Assembly: GCA_964486335.1 (NCBI GenBank)
Contig: CAZAMB010000012.1
Coordinates: 1 to 64,000 of the forward strand
Source: CAZAMB01 sp964486335
GTDB lineage: Bacteria; Planctomycetota; Phycisphaerae; UBA1845
Direction: 5' to 3'
DNA length: 64,000 nucleotides
In this document: positions 44,401 through 52,499 of the stretch, piece by piece
Layout: each line of letters starts with the position of its first letter
How positions within the stretch are numbered: the stretch's first letter is position 1
Made by a program: the position numbers and the translations under genes
Notes under the pieces: generated by a model
Told to the model about the DNA's origin: nothing
What the model saw: the letters and a program-made list of their open reading frames with translations, nothing else
Database searches by the model: none

Positions 44401-44668
44401 TGGAGTTGTCTGCTTTGCAGACAGCGGCGGACAGCACCTCGGTGTCGGCGCGAAACGCGGCCAGCGTTTCCTCTGCACTCTTGGCGTCGTCAAAGCTCAT
44501 TGCGGCGCTCAGGTTGGCGGCGACAATATCCGTCTGCACCGTGGCGTGCGCCAGCGTACGCTCGTGCAGCTCCCGCCATTCCGTAAACAGCGTGGCCGCC
44601 GCGGCAATTATCAGTCCGCAACCCGTGTTCAATACGGCAAAGAGAAACAGCTTTCTCTTGAACGTCAT
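41423..44668 (-). CDS. Hybrid sensor histidine kinase: CHASE8-like, HAMP, PAS, GAF, PAS, HisKA, HATPase, REC
   Basis: 1081 residues from ATG 44668; a TTG at 44686 with AGGAG nine bases upstream is an alternative start. TM1 (about 6-26), a periplasmic CHASE8-like sensor (ATVQTDIVAANLSAAMSFDDAKSAEETLAAFRADTEVLSAAV), TM2, HAMP (RDLARAAQSISDTGDYETRV), PAS, GAF, PAS, then FLANMSHEIRTPMTAILGFA with His686, the ATP-lid DSGIGIAPEAL and GGTGLGLSIAKRLAEMLGG, and a REC domain with Asp996 in LMDMQMPVMDG. CHASE8 is the sensor type of the diguanylate cyclase YfiN, which is held off by YfiR; a YfiR-family gene lies 49 bases upstream here. Confidence 0.92.
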   Translation of the reverse strand: MTFKRKLFLFAVLNTGCGLIIAAAATLFTEWRELHERTLAHATVQTDIVAANLSAAMSFDDAKSAEETLAAFRADTEVLSAAVCKADNSIFATYFRTIDEKDSFRCDVPPGFSFDEGHLSLIRPIELKGELIGTVHVNYGLNTLYNQMFWEIATTALILATALAAAQLIATPIHSALLRPVRDLARAAQSISDTGDYETRVTKHADDELGRLADAFNRMIGQVQNRDAAIREARDGLELRVLERTAELAAHQERLSGILRDVDAIVWEADPKTWEFSFVSERATEILGYPASRWLGDSKFWENMIHPADREEAVAACKWAIARREDHTFSYRVIAADGREVWLQDVVRVICDEHGPVTLRGLLLDITERKREEAFKAGQDRVLELLSEGRDLAEVLTALAIAAEIHSPEMRCSILLLDNDNRLHTAAAPSFPDEYNDTINGLAIGPAVGSCGTAAYLGRQVIVDDVMTDPLWENHRELGNKYGFGACWSEPILAPNGRVLGTLAMYYATPRQPDPANLQLIRTAAQLASVAIERSRTMAERNRLAQAVDAAADGVVVTDGDGVILHVNPAFTEITGYSAIEAQGKRPNILKSSVQAPEYYSQMWSEITAGRNWSGRLINRRKDGSLYHAALTASAVKNERGHIVGYVGVHRDVSADIQREQSLADALSQAEAANRSKSEFLANMSHEIRTPMTAILGFAEQLVVDRLSPDERTDAVRTIHRNGKHLLSIINDILDISKMDAGRLEIHSAPCNVIKVVGEVATLMQVQAVAKGLSLDIQWDGPIPESILTDELRLRQILLNLLGNAIKFTESGSVRIQTRFGARGDEEPLLYFSVIDSGIGIAPEALSQLFRPFTQADSTMTRRFGGTGLGLSIAKRLAEMLGGNIEVESTPGKGSMFRVSVSCGELKDVRMLTPSDGTSDNISPVRHSPKAAAATDPPLSCRILLAEDGPDNQKLISHILRKAGAEVQVVENGALAIQAATEAVRNSAPFDIILMDMQMPVMDGYTATQKLRDAGYRRTIVALTAHASTGDREKCLDAGCDDFATKPIHRLGLIALLRRHLTPAPSIPVENAPTRPTPALG

Positions 44669-44717
44669 GGCGCGGTTCTTCGCCAATTCCTTTATCTCCT
44701 GGCGCGCTGGCGGTGTA

Positions 44718-45332
44718 TCAATCACGCTTGGTGTCCTTGGCCGCCTCCGATTGCGCGGCAACACCGTCTTCCATGGGCCTTGCGAGCTTGAGCAATTGCG
44801 AACTCAGTTCCAGCCTGGCCGCACTCGCGGCCTCTTTGCTGGCCCAGAAGACGATTCGGTCCTCCTCCAGCATGAACCCGAGTGTTCCGCCGATCTTCGC
44901 GAACTCCGCCCCTTCGCCGACGAACAGAATCGGTTCTCGAGCCAGTGCGACGATCAGGTCGGCGGCGTCCCTGCACATCGATGGGCTGATATACAAAAGG
45001 TGGCACTTGCTGATGGCCGACACGCTTTCCCCCGCCCGCCAGCGATATCGCTCGATCTTGAATCCGCGCCCCGCGACCGTTTTGTCCTTGATGGTCTGGT
45101 CGAGCACCGACCCGAACGGATCGACTCCGACAACTCCAATCACCATCGGGCTGGTATCGCTCTCGAAGGTCTCCTTCGGCCAGGTCACGAATTTGGTGAA
45201 GTTCAAGAGATAGGCCGCCTTGACTTTGACGGCCTTCTCCCGGTCTTCCGTTTGCGCCCCGAGGGACTCCGCGCGCATGGCCGCCAGGGCCACCATGACG
45301 AGGAAGAAAGAGAATGTCGTGATTCGCTTCAT
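44718..45332 (-). CDS. YfiR-family periplasmic protein (DUF4154)
   Basis: 204 residues. Signal peptide (ITTFSFFLVMVALAAMRAESLGAQ), then the DUF4154 pattern: VKAAYLLNFTKFVTWPKE, MVIGVVGVDPFGSVLDQTI, CHLLYISPSM and GGTLGFMLEEDRIVFWASKEAASAARLELSSQLLKLA. YfiR of Pseudomonas is a periplasmic repressor of the cyclase YfiN in response to redox or envelope stress. Here it stands between a TonB-dependent receptor (18 bases upstream) and a CHASE8-type kinase, so it probably relays receptor state to that kinase. There is no diguanylate cyclase in the unit. Confidence 0.9.
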   Translation of the reverse strand: MKRITTFSFFLVMVALAAMRAESLGAQTEDREKAVKVKAAYLLNFTKFVTWPKETFESDTSPMVIGVVGVDPFGSVLDQTIKDKTVAGRGFKIERYRWRAGESVSAISKCHLLYISPSMCRDAADLIVALAREPILFVGEGAEFAKIGGTLGFMLEEDRIVFWASKEAASAARLELSSQLLKLARPMEDGVAAQSEAAKDTKRD

Positions 45333-45350
45333 AAGCGCAATTGGGGCCGC

Positions 45351-47423
45351 CTACCGAGGACGAATCCGGACGCGAAACTCGGCGTACACCATCGTCGGCA
45401 CTTCAGCGTAGTTCAGGAATAACGTTCCGCCTTCGCCGTGACTGTCGTCCAGCAGATTGCGCACGCCGACGGCGAACGACGCGTCATCCTTCCAGAACTC
45501 CTGTTCGGCGCGCAAGTCCCATCGCAGGTACGCGTCGATATCCCGCGACACAAGCGGAAAATCGACGTTGGGAGCCGTCACGCTGTCGACGTAATAGAGG
45601 TAGCTGGAAAGGTGCAGATCGTCGTTTGGGCTGTACCGCGCTCCCAGCATGCCCTTGTTCCGCGGAGGCGACATCAGGTCTTTCTGGTGATAGGCGTCGA
45701 CGGATTGCCAGTCCATGCGCTGGAACGTGTAATTGGCGAGCAACAGCAGTTTCTTCGACACGGGGTACCGCGCCTCGAACTCGGCCCCGTACAAGGATGC
45801 GGCGACGCGATTGTCGAGATCAAGCGTCAACAGCCCCGGCGGTCCGAGTCGCGGACGCAAAGTCGTAAGGTCATCGTATTCGTGCCAATACACATTGGCG
45901 CTCAATTGCAGCCGTTCCAGCACCGTCGCGCGATAGCCGAGTTCGAAGTTGACGAGAGTCTCGGGTTTGATGTCCTGGGGACCCCAGACCCACGACAACC
46001 CATTGAGCATCGGAACATCCACAAAGTTGAGCGCGGCCGGCGGCATTTGAAACGCGCGCGAGACTGCTGCATAGATTTGCGATGTGTCGCTCAGCTTGCG
46101 AACCAGTGCGGCGCGTGCGCTGGGCTGAAAGCCTCCGTAAAACTCGTAATCCACTCGAGCGCCCAAAAGCAGGCTCCACTTGGGAGCGAACTGCCATTCA
46201 TCCTGAGCATAGAGTCCAATGATGCCGGTGCTGACAAAGTCTTCCGAGAGCAAATGCGGATCTGAGTTTGAGGTGTCGAGAATGTCCGCCCGCGTGTCAA
46301 CGCCCCATGACAGCGTGTGCGCATCGGACACCTTCCGGCTCCGTCGCGCCTGGAACGCAATCTGCTGATATCGATAATCGATCTGCGGCAGGCCCGGTGA
46401 GGCCGAGAAGTCGTTGGCATAGGCGGTCAATTCCAACGTGTTGTCCTTTTCGATGATGTGCGACCAGCTCCCAAAGAGGAACGACGCCTGGCTTCCTGGA
46501 TTTCTTCGCCAGCCGAAGCCCCCCAGCGGTGTGCGCGGGAATCCCCCGTCCACCGCACCGCCGCCGGCGGAAATTCGAAGCGTGTCGTTTGGATTCTGAT
46601 CGTAAATCGCGTAGACGCTCGCCCGGCCTCCCTTGTAGTCGTCCTCGAGACCGCCCAGCCACGATCCACCGTTATTGAAACCGTCGCTACCTTCGTATTC
46701 CGCCGAAAGTCGAAGCCGCAGCTTGCCATCCTGAAACGCGTGACCGACGTATTCCTTGTTCGTGCCGCGAGATCCTCCGGAGATTTTCATCGTCGTGCCG
46801 AGCTGAGTCGCCGGGTCCTTGGTGATGATGTTGATTGTCCCGTTGACCGCGTTAGCGCCCCACGTGACACCAGCCGGCCCACGAATCACCTCGATGCGTT
46901 CGACGTCTTCGATCCGCAAGGGCCACGACCCCCACAGCGTTCCCCCAAACAGCGAATCGAAGATTTGCCGTCCGTCCACGAGGACCAGCACTTGCCGACT
47001 GAGAAAGCCATGAAGCCCGCGCGGCGACACCGCGGCATTGCTGTAGGTCAGCTCGGCCACGTCGACGCCCGCGGCGAGTCGCAATGCGTCCGGAATTGTA
47101 CGCGCCCCCGCCGCGCGAATGTCCTCCTTCGTGATGACGCTCATCGCGTAGGGGACCGTCGCGAGCGACTCCTCCTTTCGCGAGGCCGTCACCACGACCT
47201 GCACCGACATGAGTTCTTCGAGACTCAGGTCGGCCAGCTCGTTGCCGGCCTCGGTCGCGTCGGAACCACCCGATCCCGACGCACCGACTTTCTTTTCGCT
47301 CCCGTCGTTCTGGGTCGGCGCTGCGGCTTCCTGTGCCCATGCCCGAATGGAACCGAGCGGCGCACCGATGAGCGTGCCAATGACCAACAGGCCCGGTAAG
47401 CGGCTTGCGTGTCGTTGGTTCAT
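45351..47423 (-). CDS. TonB-dependent outer-membrane receptor
   Basis: 690 residues. After the signal peptide (PGLLVIGTLIGAPLGSIRAWAQ) come an Ala/Gly/Ser-rich spacer, a segment DLSLEELMSVQVVVTASRKEES holding the TonB-box-like VVTAS, the plug (PYAMSVITKEDIRAAGARTIPDALRLAAGVDV, VLVLVDGRQIF, ERIEVIRGPAGVTWGANAVNGTINIITK) and a 22-strand-type barrel ending in VYAEFRVRIRPR, an aromatic-containing terminal strand. The ligand is unknown. Its ATG overlaps the stop of the HTH gene by four bases (ATGA), so the two are translationally coupled. Confidence 0.93.
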   Translation of the reverse strand: MNQRHASRLPGLLVIGTLIGAPLGSIRAWAQEAAAPTQNDGSEKKVGASGSGGSDATEAGNELADLSLEELMSVQVVVTASRKEESLATVPYAMSVITKEDIRAAGARTIPDALRLAAGVDVAELTYSNAAVSPRGLHGFLSRQVLVLVDGRQIFDSLFGGTLWGSWPLRIEDVERIEVIRGPAGVTWGANAVNGTINIITKDPATQLGTTMKISGGSRGTNKEYVGHAFQDGKLRLRLSAEYEGSDGFNNGGSWLGGLEDDYKGGRASVYAIYDQNPNDTLRISAGGGAVDGGFPRTPLGGFGWRRNPGSQASFLFGSWSHIIEKDNTLELTAYANDFSASPGLPQIDYRYQQIAFQARRSRKVSDAHTLSWGVDTRADILDTSNSDPHLLSEDFVSTGIIGLYAQDEWQFAPKWSLLLGARVDYEFYGGFQPSARAALVRKLSDTSQIYAAVSRAFQMPPAALNFVDVPMLNGLSWVWGPQDIKPETLVNFELGYRATVLERLQLSANVYWHEYDDLTTLRPRLGPPGLLTLDLDNRVAASLYGAEFEARYPVSKKLLLLANYTFQRMDWQSVDAYHQKDLMSPPRNKGMLGARYSPNDDLHLSSYLYYVDSVTAPNVDFPLVSRDIDAYLRWDLRAEQEFWKDDASFAVGVRNLLDDSHGEGGTLFLNYAEVPTMVYAEFRVRIRPR

Positions 47424-47626
47424 GGATTCACCTCAACCTTTCGAGGCTCGATTGAGGATGGAGGGGGAGTGGTCAGGAATTGTTCAATCGATGAGCGATG
47501 CAGACGCCAGATGCGGCCGACTTTCTTCGCCGGCAGTTCCCCCGACGACACCAGCCGATACACCATGTCCGTGGAGACCTGCATAACCTCCGCAGTCTGA
47601 CGCACTGTCAGGACGTCTCGATCCAT
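47420..47626 (-). CDS. Excisionase/MerR-like helix-turn-helix protein
   Basis: 68 residues from ATG 47626, with AAGGGA seven bases upstream; an earlier ATG at 47692 is poorer. VLTVRQTAEVMQVSTDMVYRLVSSGELPAKKVGRIWRLHRSSIEQFL is a winged HTH of the excisionase (HTH_17) type. There is no integrase nearby, so this is not phage excision. It heads the unit HTH, TonB receptor, YfiR, kinase, with an ATGA overlap to the receptor gene, and probably controls it. Confidence 0.82.
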   Translation of the reverse strand: MDRDVLTVRQTAEVMQVSTDMVYRLVSSGELPAKKVGRIWRLHRSSIEQFLTTPPPSSIEPRKVEVNP

Positions 47627-47797
47627 AGCGTAGTCCCTTGTAAAAAAATCCGCCGAAATGAACGGACTAGAAGGTGTATCGAGCGGCATCATGTCCTACT
47701 TTCGGACGGTGGAGCCGACCAAATCCGAGACCACAAGACGCTGAAATGGTCGTCATTAGCGGACCTGCCGCGATCTTAGAGCAAGCCCAATCCACTC

Positions 47798-47859
47798 GTA
47801 GCGCGCCGCGAGCTTCAGCTCGCGCGGATTCCCGGAGAGTTTGGCGAGCCATCCGCTAC
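47798..47859. repeat. REP-like palindromic element, copy C
   Basis: 62 bp bounded by GTAGCG and CGCTAC, containing the perfect hairpin CGCGAGCT-TC-AGCTCGCG (47807-47824). The hairpin core matches 29139-29160 with compensating changes (GAGCT/AGCTC versus GAACT/AGTTC). It lies in the 431-base gap between divergent genes; the rest of 47627-48057 shows no gene. Confidence 0.55.
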
Positions 47860-48057
47860 ATTTGCACTGGAAACGCTCTAGGGTTCGCCATGAGATTCTT
47901 CAGGTAGCGGGATGATTGCTCGGTTGACTGGCCCAGAATCTCCAGCTTCCACGCATCCGCCCTTTATCACATGACGTAGCAGCAGCGGACGTCACGACCT
48001 GGCGCTAAGAAAGGGCAACGAGCGCAACGGTCCGCCAGGCGTTACAATGCCCTGACC

Positions 48058-51000
48058 GTGAATCTCATGCGGTTGATCGCCGGGAAGTTTGGAGGAATCG
48101 CCCTGGGTGTCGCGCTCTCCCTGGCGTCGGGGGCGCTTTACCTGAACGGTGCCCTGGACGGACTCGACCGCTTCGGGCTTGACCTTCATTTCCGTTACCT
48201 CGCGCACCTGCCCGCCGACCCCGCCATCGTGCTCGTGGACATCGACGATCGGTCGCTCGAATCGCTTCCGCGTTGGCCTTGGCCGAGGCGGCTGTACGCC
48301 GACCTCGTTCGTTCGCTTCAGGAACTCGGTTGCCGGTCGGTGGTGCTCGACGTCCTGCTCGATCAGCCGAACGCTCCGCGCGTCGAGTCCGCGGCGTGGA
48401 GCCGAAATCACGACATCGACTCCGAAATGATTGTGCTCGGTGATCCGTCGTTCGATCCTCCCATCTTCGATGATGACGAACTTCGCGACGCGCTAAGCCG
48501 CGGCATCGCCTTTCTTCCCATGTTCGCGCGAACGAACCCACCCGGCGCGGATGCCGGCGCCGTACTGGATTGCGCCATCGAATTCGTTCGGGACGATCCG
48601 AAACTCGACGCCCAACACTTTCATGCCGCATGCAGGGTGCCGCCCGGTCCGCCGGCCGATCGACTCATTGTTCTGGCCCTTCTGGTTGTATGGCTGGAGC
48701 ACGATTTCTCGCTGGATGAAGACGAATTGATCAAGCGCCTCTGCCGGGACTTGCCTTCGGCCGCGGAACTCGTTCGCGAGGAATTCGTCGGCGCCAAGAG
48801 GATCGCCGCCAAACGGTTGGCTCGGGCATACCTTCAGCGAGAATCGCGCGCTTCTTGGCCTGAGTTTCTGTCCGCCATATTGCCCGACGAACCACACGAC
48901 GCCCTCAGCGCCGACCGCGAGGCATTGCTCAGCGCCTACCGCGCCGAATCGTTTCGACTGGCACATCTCCAATCAAGAATGCCGATGACGCCGTCACTCA
49001 TGGATCGCATTCCGCGAGCATCCGATCCCGTTTTTCCACTCGAAAAGTTCGTCACTGCGGGAGTGGGCGTCGGATTCGCGGGAGTCGGGTCCCGTGATCC
49101 GGACGGCGTGGTTCGCTCGGTGCCGATGCTGGTCAATCTGGACGAGACAGTCATGCCTCAACTCGGCCTGATGGCCGTCATGAGCCAACTCGGAACAAGT
49201 GCTACGCGACTGGAGGGCGATCCCCGTCATCTGTTGGTCAAGACGCTCAATTGGCAACGCCGCATACCGATCGACGATGACGGAAGCACCTTGATCCACT
49301 GGCATGTTCCGCCCGCACGCGATGGCGTGTTCGATTGGCGGGACAGTTTCGTTCACCTTCCCGCCGCGCGACCGCTGGAAATCGCTCACAATTCCCGCAC
49401 GATCGCGGACAATCAACGCCGACTCGCGCTCGCCAGGGCCGAGCTGGTCGAAGCCCGACACGCCGACACCCGGGCAGACTACGCGAGTTACGTCGATCTC
49501 ATTCGTAAGCGCGACCGACTCGTCGACGACCTGAAGCGCGCCGCCACCTACCAGACAGGGAAGCCGATCTCAGCGGAACTTGCGCCCTTGGAATCGAAGA
49601 TTCGTGAGATGGAAAAAGACGCCCTCGTCTGGCTCGATCGTGCCGCCTCGCTTTGGCGGGATCAGCAACCGACCGACGAAACCGAATCCGCCCAGCGCGA
49701 AAGAATCCTCCGTCTCCACGATTGGTTCCACGACGACAAGCTCGCCACCCGCATCGCCATGTCCAATCGTTTGTTGGAAGATCGCTCCAAAGCCCTTCAG
49801 GCGGAACTCCTGTCCGTCTTGGGGGGAAAAATCTGCCTCGTCGGTTATACGGCCACGGGCACGGCCGATCTCGTCACCACCCCGATTCACCTTCAGGCCC
49901 CCGGCGTCATCGTTCACGCCAACATCATCAACATGATTCTTCAGGATCAGTTCGTCGCGCGTGTCGGGCGATGGTGGAATGTCTTGTTCGTCGTCGTCGC
50001 CGGTTGCGCCGCCGCGTTGGCGGCCCGACGTACGGGAGGCTGGCGAGTCAGCCTCGTCATGCTATTGGGCCTGACCGCTCTGACGCTGACCTTTGGTGCC
50101 GTCGTCTTTTACCTCACCGCGAATCACACTGCAGCCGTCCCCGCTTCGGTAGCCCTGACCATCGTCTGGGGCGGGGTCACCGTCCACCGCCAGGCAACGG
50201 ACGAGCGCGCACGCCGACGCCTCTACCGCGCACTCGTTCAGTACACTTCTCCGCCAATCGCATCCAGAATAGCCGGAAATGTTGAAGGAGATATTCTTTC
50301 CCCCCAAACCGCCGAGGTTACCTGCTTTTTTGCCGACCTCCGCGGCTTTACGCAGTTGAGCGCGCGCCTCGGTCCCGCGCGCACCCGCGATTTGATTAAC
50401 CCATATTTGCAAAATATCAGTCGTGTCTTGATCGAAAACGGCGCAATGGTGAACAAATTTGTCGGAGACGGCGTCTTTGCGTTCTTCAACGCGCCGATCC
50501 TACCATGCCCCAACCACGCCGCAGCCGCCTGCAAAGCCGCGTTGGAATCGCTGGAGGCTCTTCGGCGACTGAGTGACGTTCACTCGAACGACCTTCAAGG
50601 AAACGAACTCTCCATGCGAATCGGAATCTCCACCGGAAACGTATTTGTTGGGGATTACGGCAGCGATTTGAAACTCGATTACACCTGCATTGGCGACGTC
50701 GTGAATTTCGGATCCCGACTGGAACAGGCCAACAAATCGCTGGGAACGACAATCTTGTTGGGCGCAGCGACGCAACGCGCAGCCGGAACGGAATTCGTCA
50801 TTCGTCCCATCGGGCGGCTGATGCTGGCGGGGAGAAGCGAACCAATGGATGCGTTTACGCTGCTCGAATCGCCGAATCAGGACACGGATGCTTACTTCGA
50901 GTCTCTTGCGGCGGCGATCAAGGCCTTTCAATCGGGTGACTGGCGCGTGTGCCGAACAAACCTCGCGCGATGCGAGGCGCTTCGTCCACACGATGCGGTT

Positions 51001-51105
51001 GTGGGGCATTATGTTCGGTCGATCAGCTTGGTGGAAAACGTCCCGGCGTCTCCCGATTGGCGCGGAGCAATTGTCATTGGCACGCCAACGTCGGATTTCT
51101 GTTGA
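48058..51105 (+). CDS. CHASE2-domain class III adenylate cyclase
   Basis: 1015 residues from GTG 48058. One N-terminal helix, an extracellular CHASE2 domain (FRYLAHLPADPAIVLVDIDDRSLESLPRWPWPRRLYADLV) that is longer than usual because of a ~450-residue insert-rich helical region, three further helices near 640-705, then a class III cyclase domain. Metal ligands Asp760 (FADLRGF) and Asp804 (VGDGV), the adenine-specifying Lys800 (NKF) with DYTCIGD, and the transition-state Asn and Arg of VNFGSRLE are all there, so ATP to cAMP is expected. The C-terminus may hold a TPR-like pair of helices. Followed 32 bases later by a GNAT gene. Confidence 0.92.
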   Translation: MNLMRLIAGKFGGIALGVALSLASGALYLNGALDGLDRFGLDLHFRYLAHLPADPAIVLVDIDDRSLESLPRWPWPRRLYADLVRSLQELGCRSVVLDVLLDQPNAPRVESAAWSRNHDIDSEMIVLGDPSFDPPIFDDDELRDALSRGIAFLPMFARTNPPGADAGAVLDCAIEFVRDDPKLDAQHFHAACRVPPGPPADRLIVLALLVVWLEHDFSLDEDELIKRLCRDLPSAAELVREEFVGAKRIAAKRLARAYLQRESRASWPEFLSAILPDEPHDALSADREALLSAYRAESFRLAHLQSRMPMTPSLMDRIPRASDPVFPLEKFVTAGVGVGFAGVGSRDPDGVVRSVPMLVNLDETVMPQLGLMAVMSQLGTSATRLEGDPRHLLVKTLNWQRRIPIDDDGSTLIHWHVPPARDGVFDWRDSFVHLPAARPLEIAHNSRTIADNQRRLALARAELVEARHADTRADYASYVDLIRKRDRLVDDLKRAATYQTGKPISAELAPLESKIREMEKDALVWLDRAASLWRDQQPTDETESAQRERILRLHDWFHDDKLATRIAMSNRLLEDRSKALQAELLSVLGGKICLVGYTATGTADLVTTPIHLQAPGVIVHANIINMILQDQFVARVGRWWNVLFVVVAGCAAALAARRTGGWRVSLVMLLGLTALTLTFGAVVFYLTANHTAAVPASVALTIVWGGVTVHRQATDERARRRLYRALVQYTSPPIASRIAGNVEGDILSPQTAEVTCFFADLRGFTQLSARLGPARTRDLINPYLQNISRVLIENGAMVNKFVGDGVFAFFNAPILPCPNHAAAACKAALESLEALRRLSDVHSNDLQGNELSMRIGISTGNVFVGDYGSDLKLDYTCIGDVVNFGSRLEQANKSLGTTILLGAATQRAAGTEFVIRPIGRLMLAGRSEPMDAFTLLESPNQDTDAYFESLAAAIKAFQSGDWRVCRTNLARCEALRPHDAVVGHYVRSISLVENVPASPDWRGAIVIGTPTSDFC

Positions 51106-51137
51106 TATCCGCACAATTGCTGAATAGGCTTGGCCGC

Positions 51138-52163
51138 ATGGCAGCTCCCGAATCTTGGCGTTCGATCGAGGCAGGTCCTTGCGCTTTCCCAATCGACGAA
51201 TCGGATGCGAATCTGGGAAGTGGATGGAGTGTTCGCCATCTTACTTCCGAGGATTCCGACTTCGAGTCCGCCTTGCATGCGGCGATCCTAGGGCGACTGC
51301 GCGGAAGCGATCGGCCGCGCCATCCGCACGTCGCGAATCTGCTGGCCGACACCGCAAGTGGTCCGCTACGCATCGAACTTGTCCGCGCGGCATACCGCGA
51401 CAACGTCATGCACAGCGCGGCGTTGGCGGTGCGTTCGCCGGATGGATCGGCGTTGGTTTATTTTTCCAGCGGACGGACCGACTCGGAGGGAGTTTTCGCG
51501 TGCGGACTGGTGTTGCGGTCACTCGTCGCGGCCGCGTGGCGAGCGTCGTACATTATGCTCGAAGTTTTGCTCAGTCCTGAGCTTACGGCGTTCGACGCCG
51601 AACTGGGAATCGCCGGATTCCGCAAAATCACAAGGTTGAACTATCTTTCACGAGCGACGGACGCGCCCATCGCCGCGTTGGCGAGCGACGTCAAATCAGG
51701 GCTGAACTGGGTGGTGTACGACGAGGCGATGTCCGGTTTTTTCGAGGAGGCTATCGAACGTAGCGAAGCGCAAAGTCAGGACTGTCCTGAACTTACAGCT
51801 ATTCGAACGGCGCGGCAGGCGCTCGCGGCGCATCGGGCCGTGGGCGCGTTCGATCCCCGCCTGTGGTTTGTATGCAAACAGGGAGTTGAGCCGGTCGGCG
51901 TATTGCTGTTGTCCGCGTTGCGACGCGAGCCGATCGTAGAGATCGTTTACATGGGCGTGGCGCAACCAGCGCGGGGGACGGGGGTTGCAAACGCCCTGAT
52001 GCGCCGCGCGGTGGAGTCGGCGCGATCCGTGAGTGCCAAGCTATTGGCACTCGCCGTGGATGAAAGAAATGCTCCCGCCCGGAGGCTGTATCATCGATGG
52101 GGCTTCGTGGAAATCGGTTCTCGTTCCGCCTACATCGCAACTCCCGACGCCATCGAAAGTTGA
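51138..52163 (+). CDS. GNAT acetyltransferase with an N-terminal GNAT-like domain
   Basis: 341 residues from ATG 51138, 32 bases after the cyclase stop; the frame is open further up inside the cyclase gene. The C-terminal domain (PVGVLLLSALRREPIVEIVYMGVAQPARGTGVANALMRRAVESARSVSAKLLALAVDERNAPARRLYHRWGFVEIGSR) is a GNAT fold with the acetyl-CoA loop QPARGTG (Q/RxxGxG/A). The N-terminal 150 residues look like a second, degenerate GNAT unit. Substrate unknown; tandem GNATs include mycothiol synthase and protein acetyltransferases. Co-transcription with an adenylate cyclase is suggestive. Confidence 0.8.
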   Translation: MAAPESWRSIEAGPCAFPIDESDANLGSGWSVRHLTSEDSDFESALHAAILGRLRGSDRPRHPHVANLLADTASGPLRIELVRAAYRDNVMHSAALAVRSPDGSALVYFSSGRTDSEGVFACGLVLRSLVAAAWRASYIMLEVLLSPELTAFDAELGIAGFRKITRLNYLSRATDAPIAALASDVKSGLNWVVYDEAMSGFFEEAIERSEAQSQDCPELTAIRTARQALAAHRAVGAFDPRLWFVCKQGVEPVGVLLLSALRREPIVEIVYMGVAQPARGTGVANALMRRAVESARSVSAKLLALAVDERNAPARRLYHRWGFVEIGSRSAYIATPDAIES

Positions 52164-52499
52164 CGATTTCGACCTTCCTTTTCGCGAAACCGGTCGGTGC
52201 CGGCGGACCGCGACGCTAAGAAATCTTCACGATTTTTTTTGATCGCTAAACACTTGCGCCATCAAAGCCAACGAATCGACGATCAATTCGAAACGAGTTT
52301 TCCTGTTGACGCGTTGTCGAAGGACTGATAACTTTCGGATGTGCGATCCACGTCGCACGCGCGGAGGCGGCGACCATCGGGGTTTCCCGACACGGCAAAC
52401 ACCGCCAGTTCAAAACGAAGACGTCGGAACAAACTGTTGAATCGGTTGCGCGCCCCGGCCGCATCCGTTTAGGCTTCAGCTTCGCTCACGGAGGTTACG
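52164..52499. other. Upstream region of dnaA
   Basis: 336 bases without a gene. It holds an AT-rich run (GATTTTTTTTGATC near 52235), which with AAATC before it may act as a weak terminator for the GNAT gene, and a weak promoter-like pair TTGACG (52306-52311) with TAACTT (52329-52334). I find no TTATCCACA-type DnaA box, so there is no visible support for an origin here. Confidence 0.4.

Noticed and set aside
47420..47626. Mark of an integrated phage or island (excisionase-like protein)
   Set aside because: No integrase, att repeats or phage genes nearby; it is coupled to a TonB receptor gene.
52164..52499. Possible replication origin next to dnaA
   Set aside because: No DnaA-box cluster, no clear AT-rich unwinding element beyond a run of T, and no dnaN, recF or gyrB follows.
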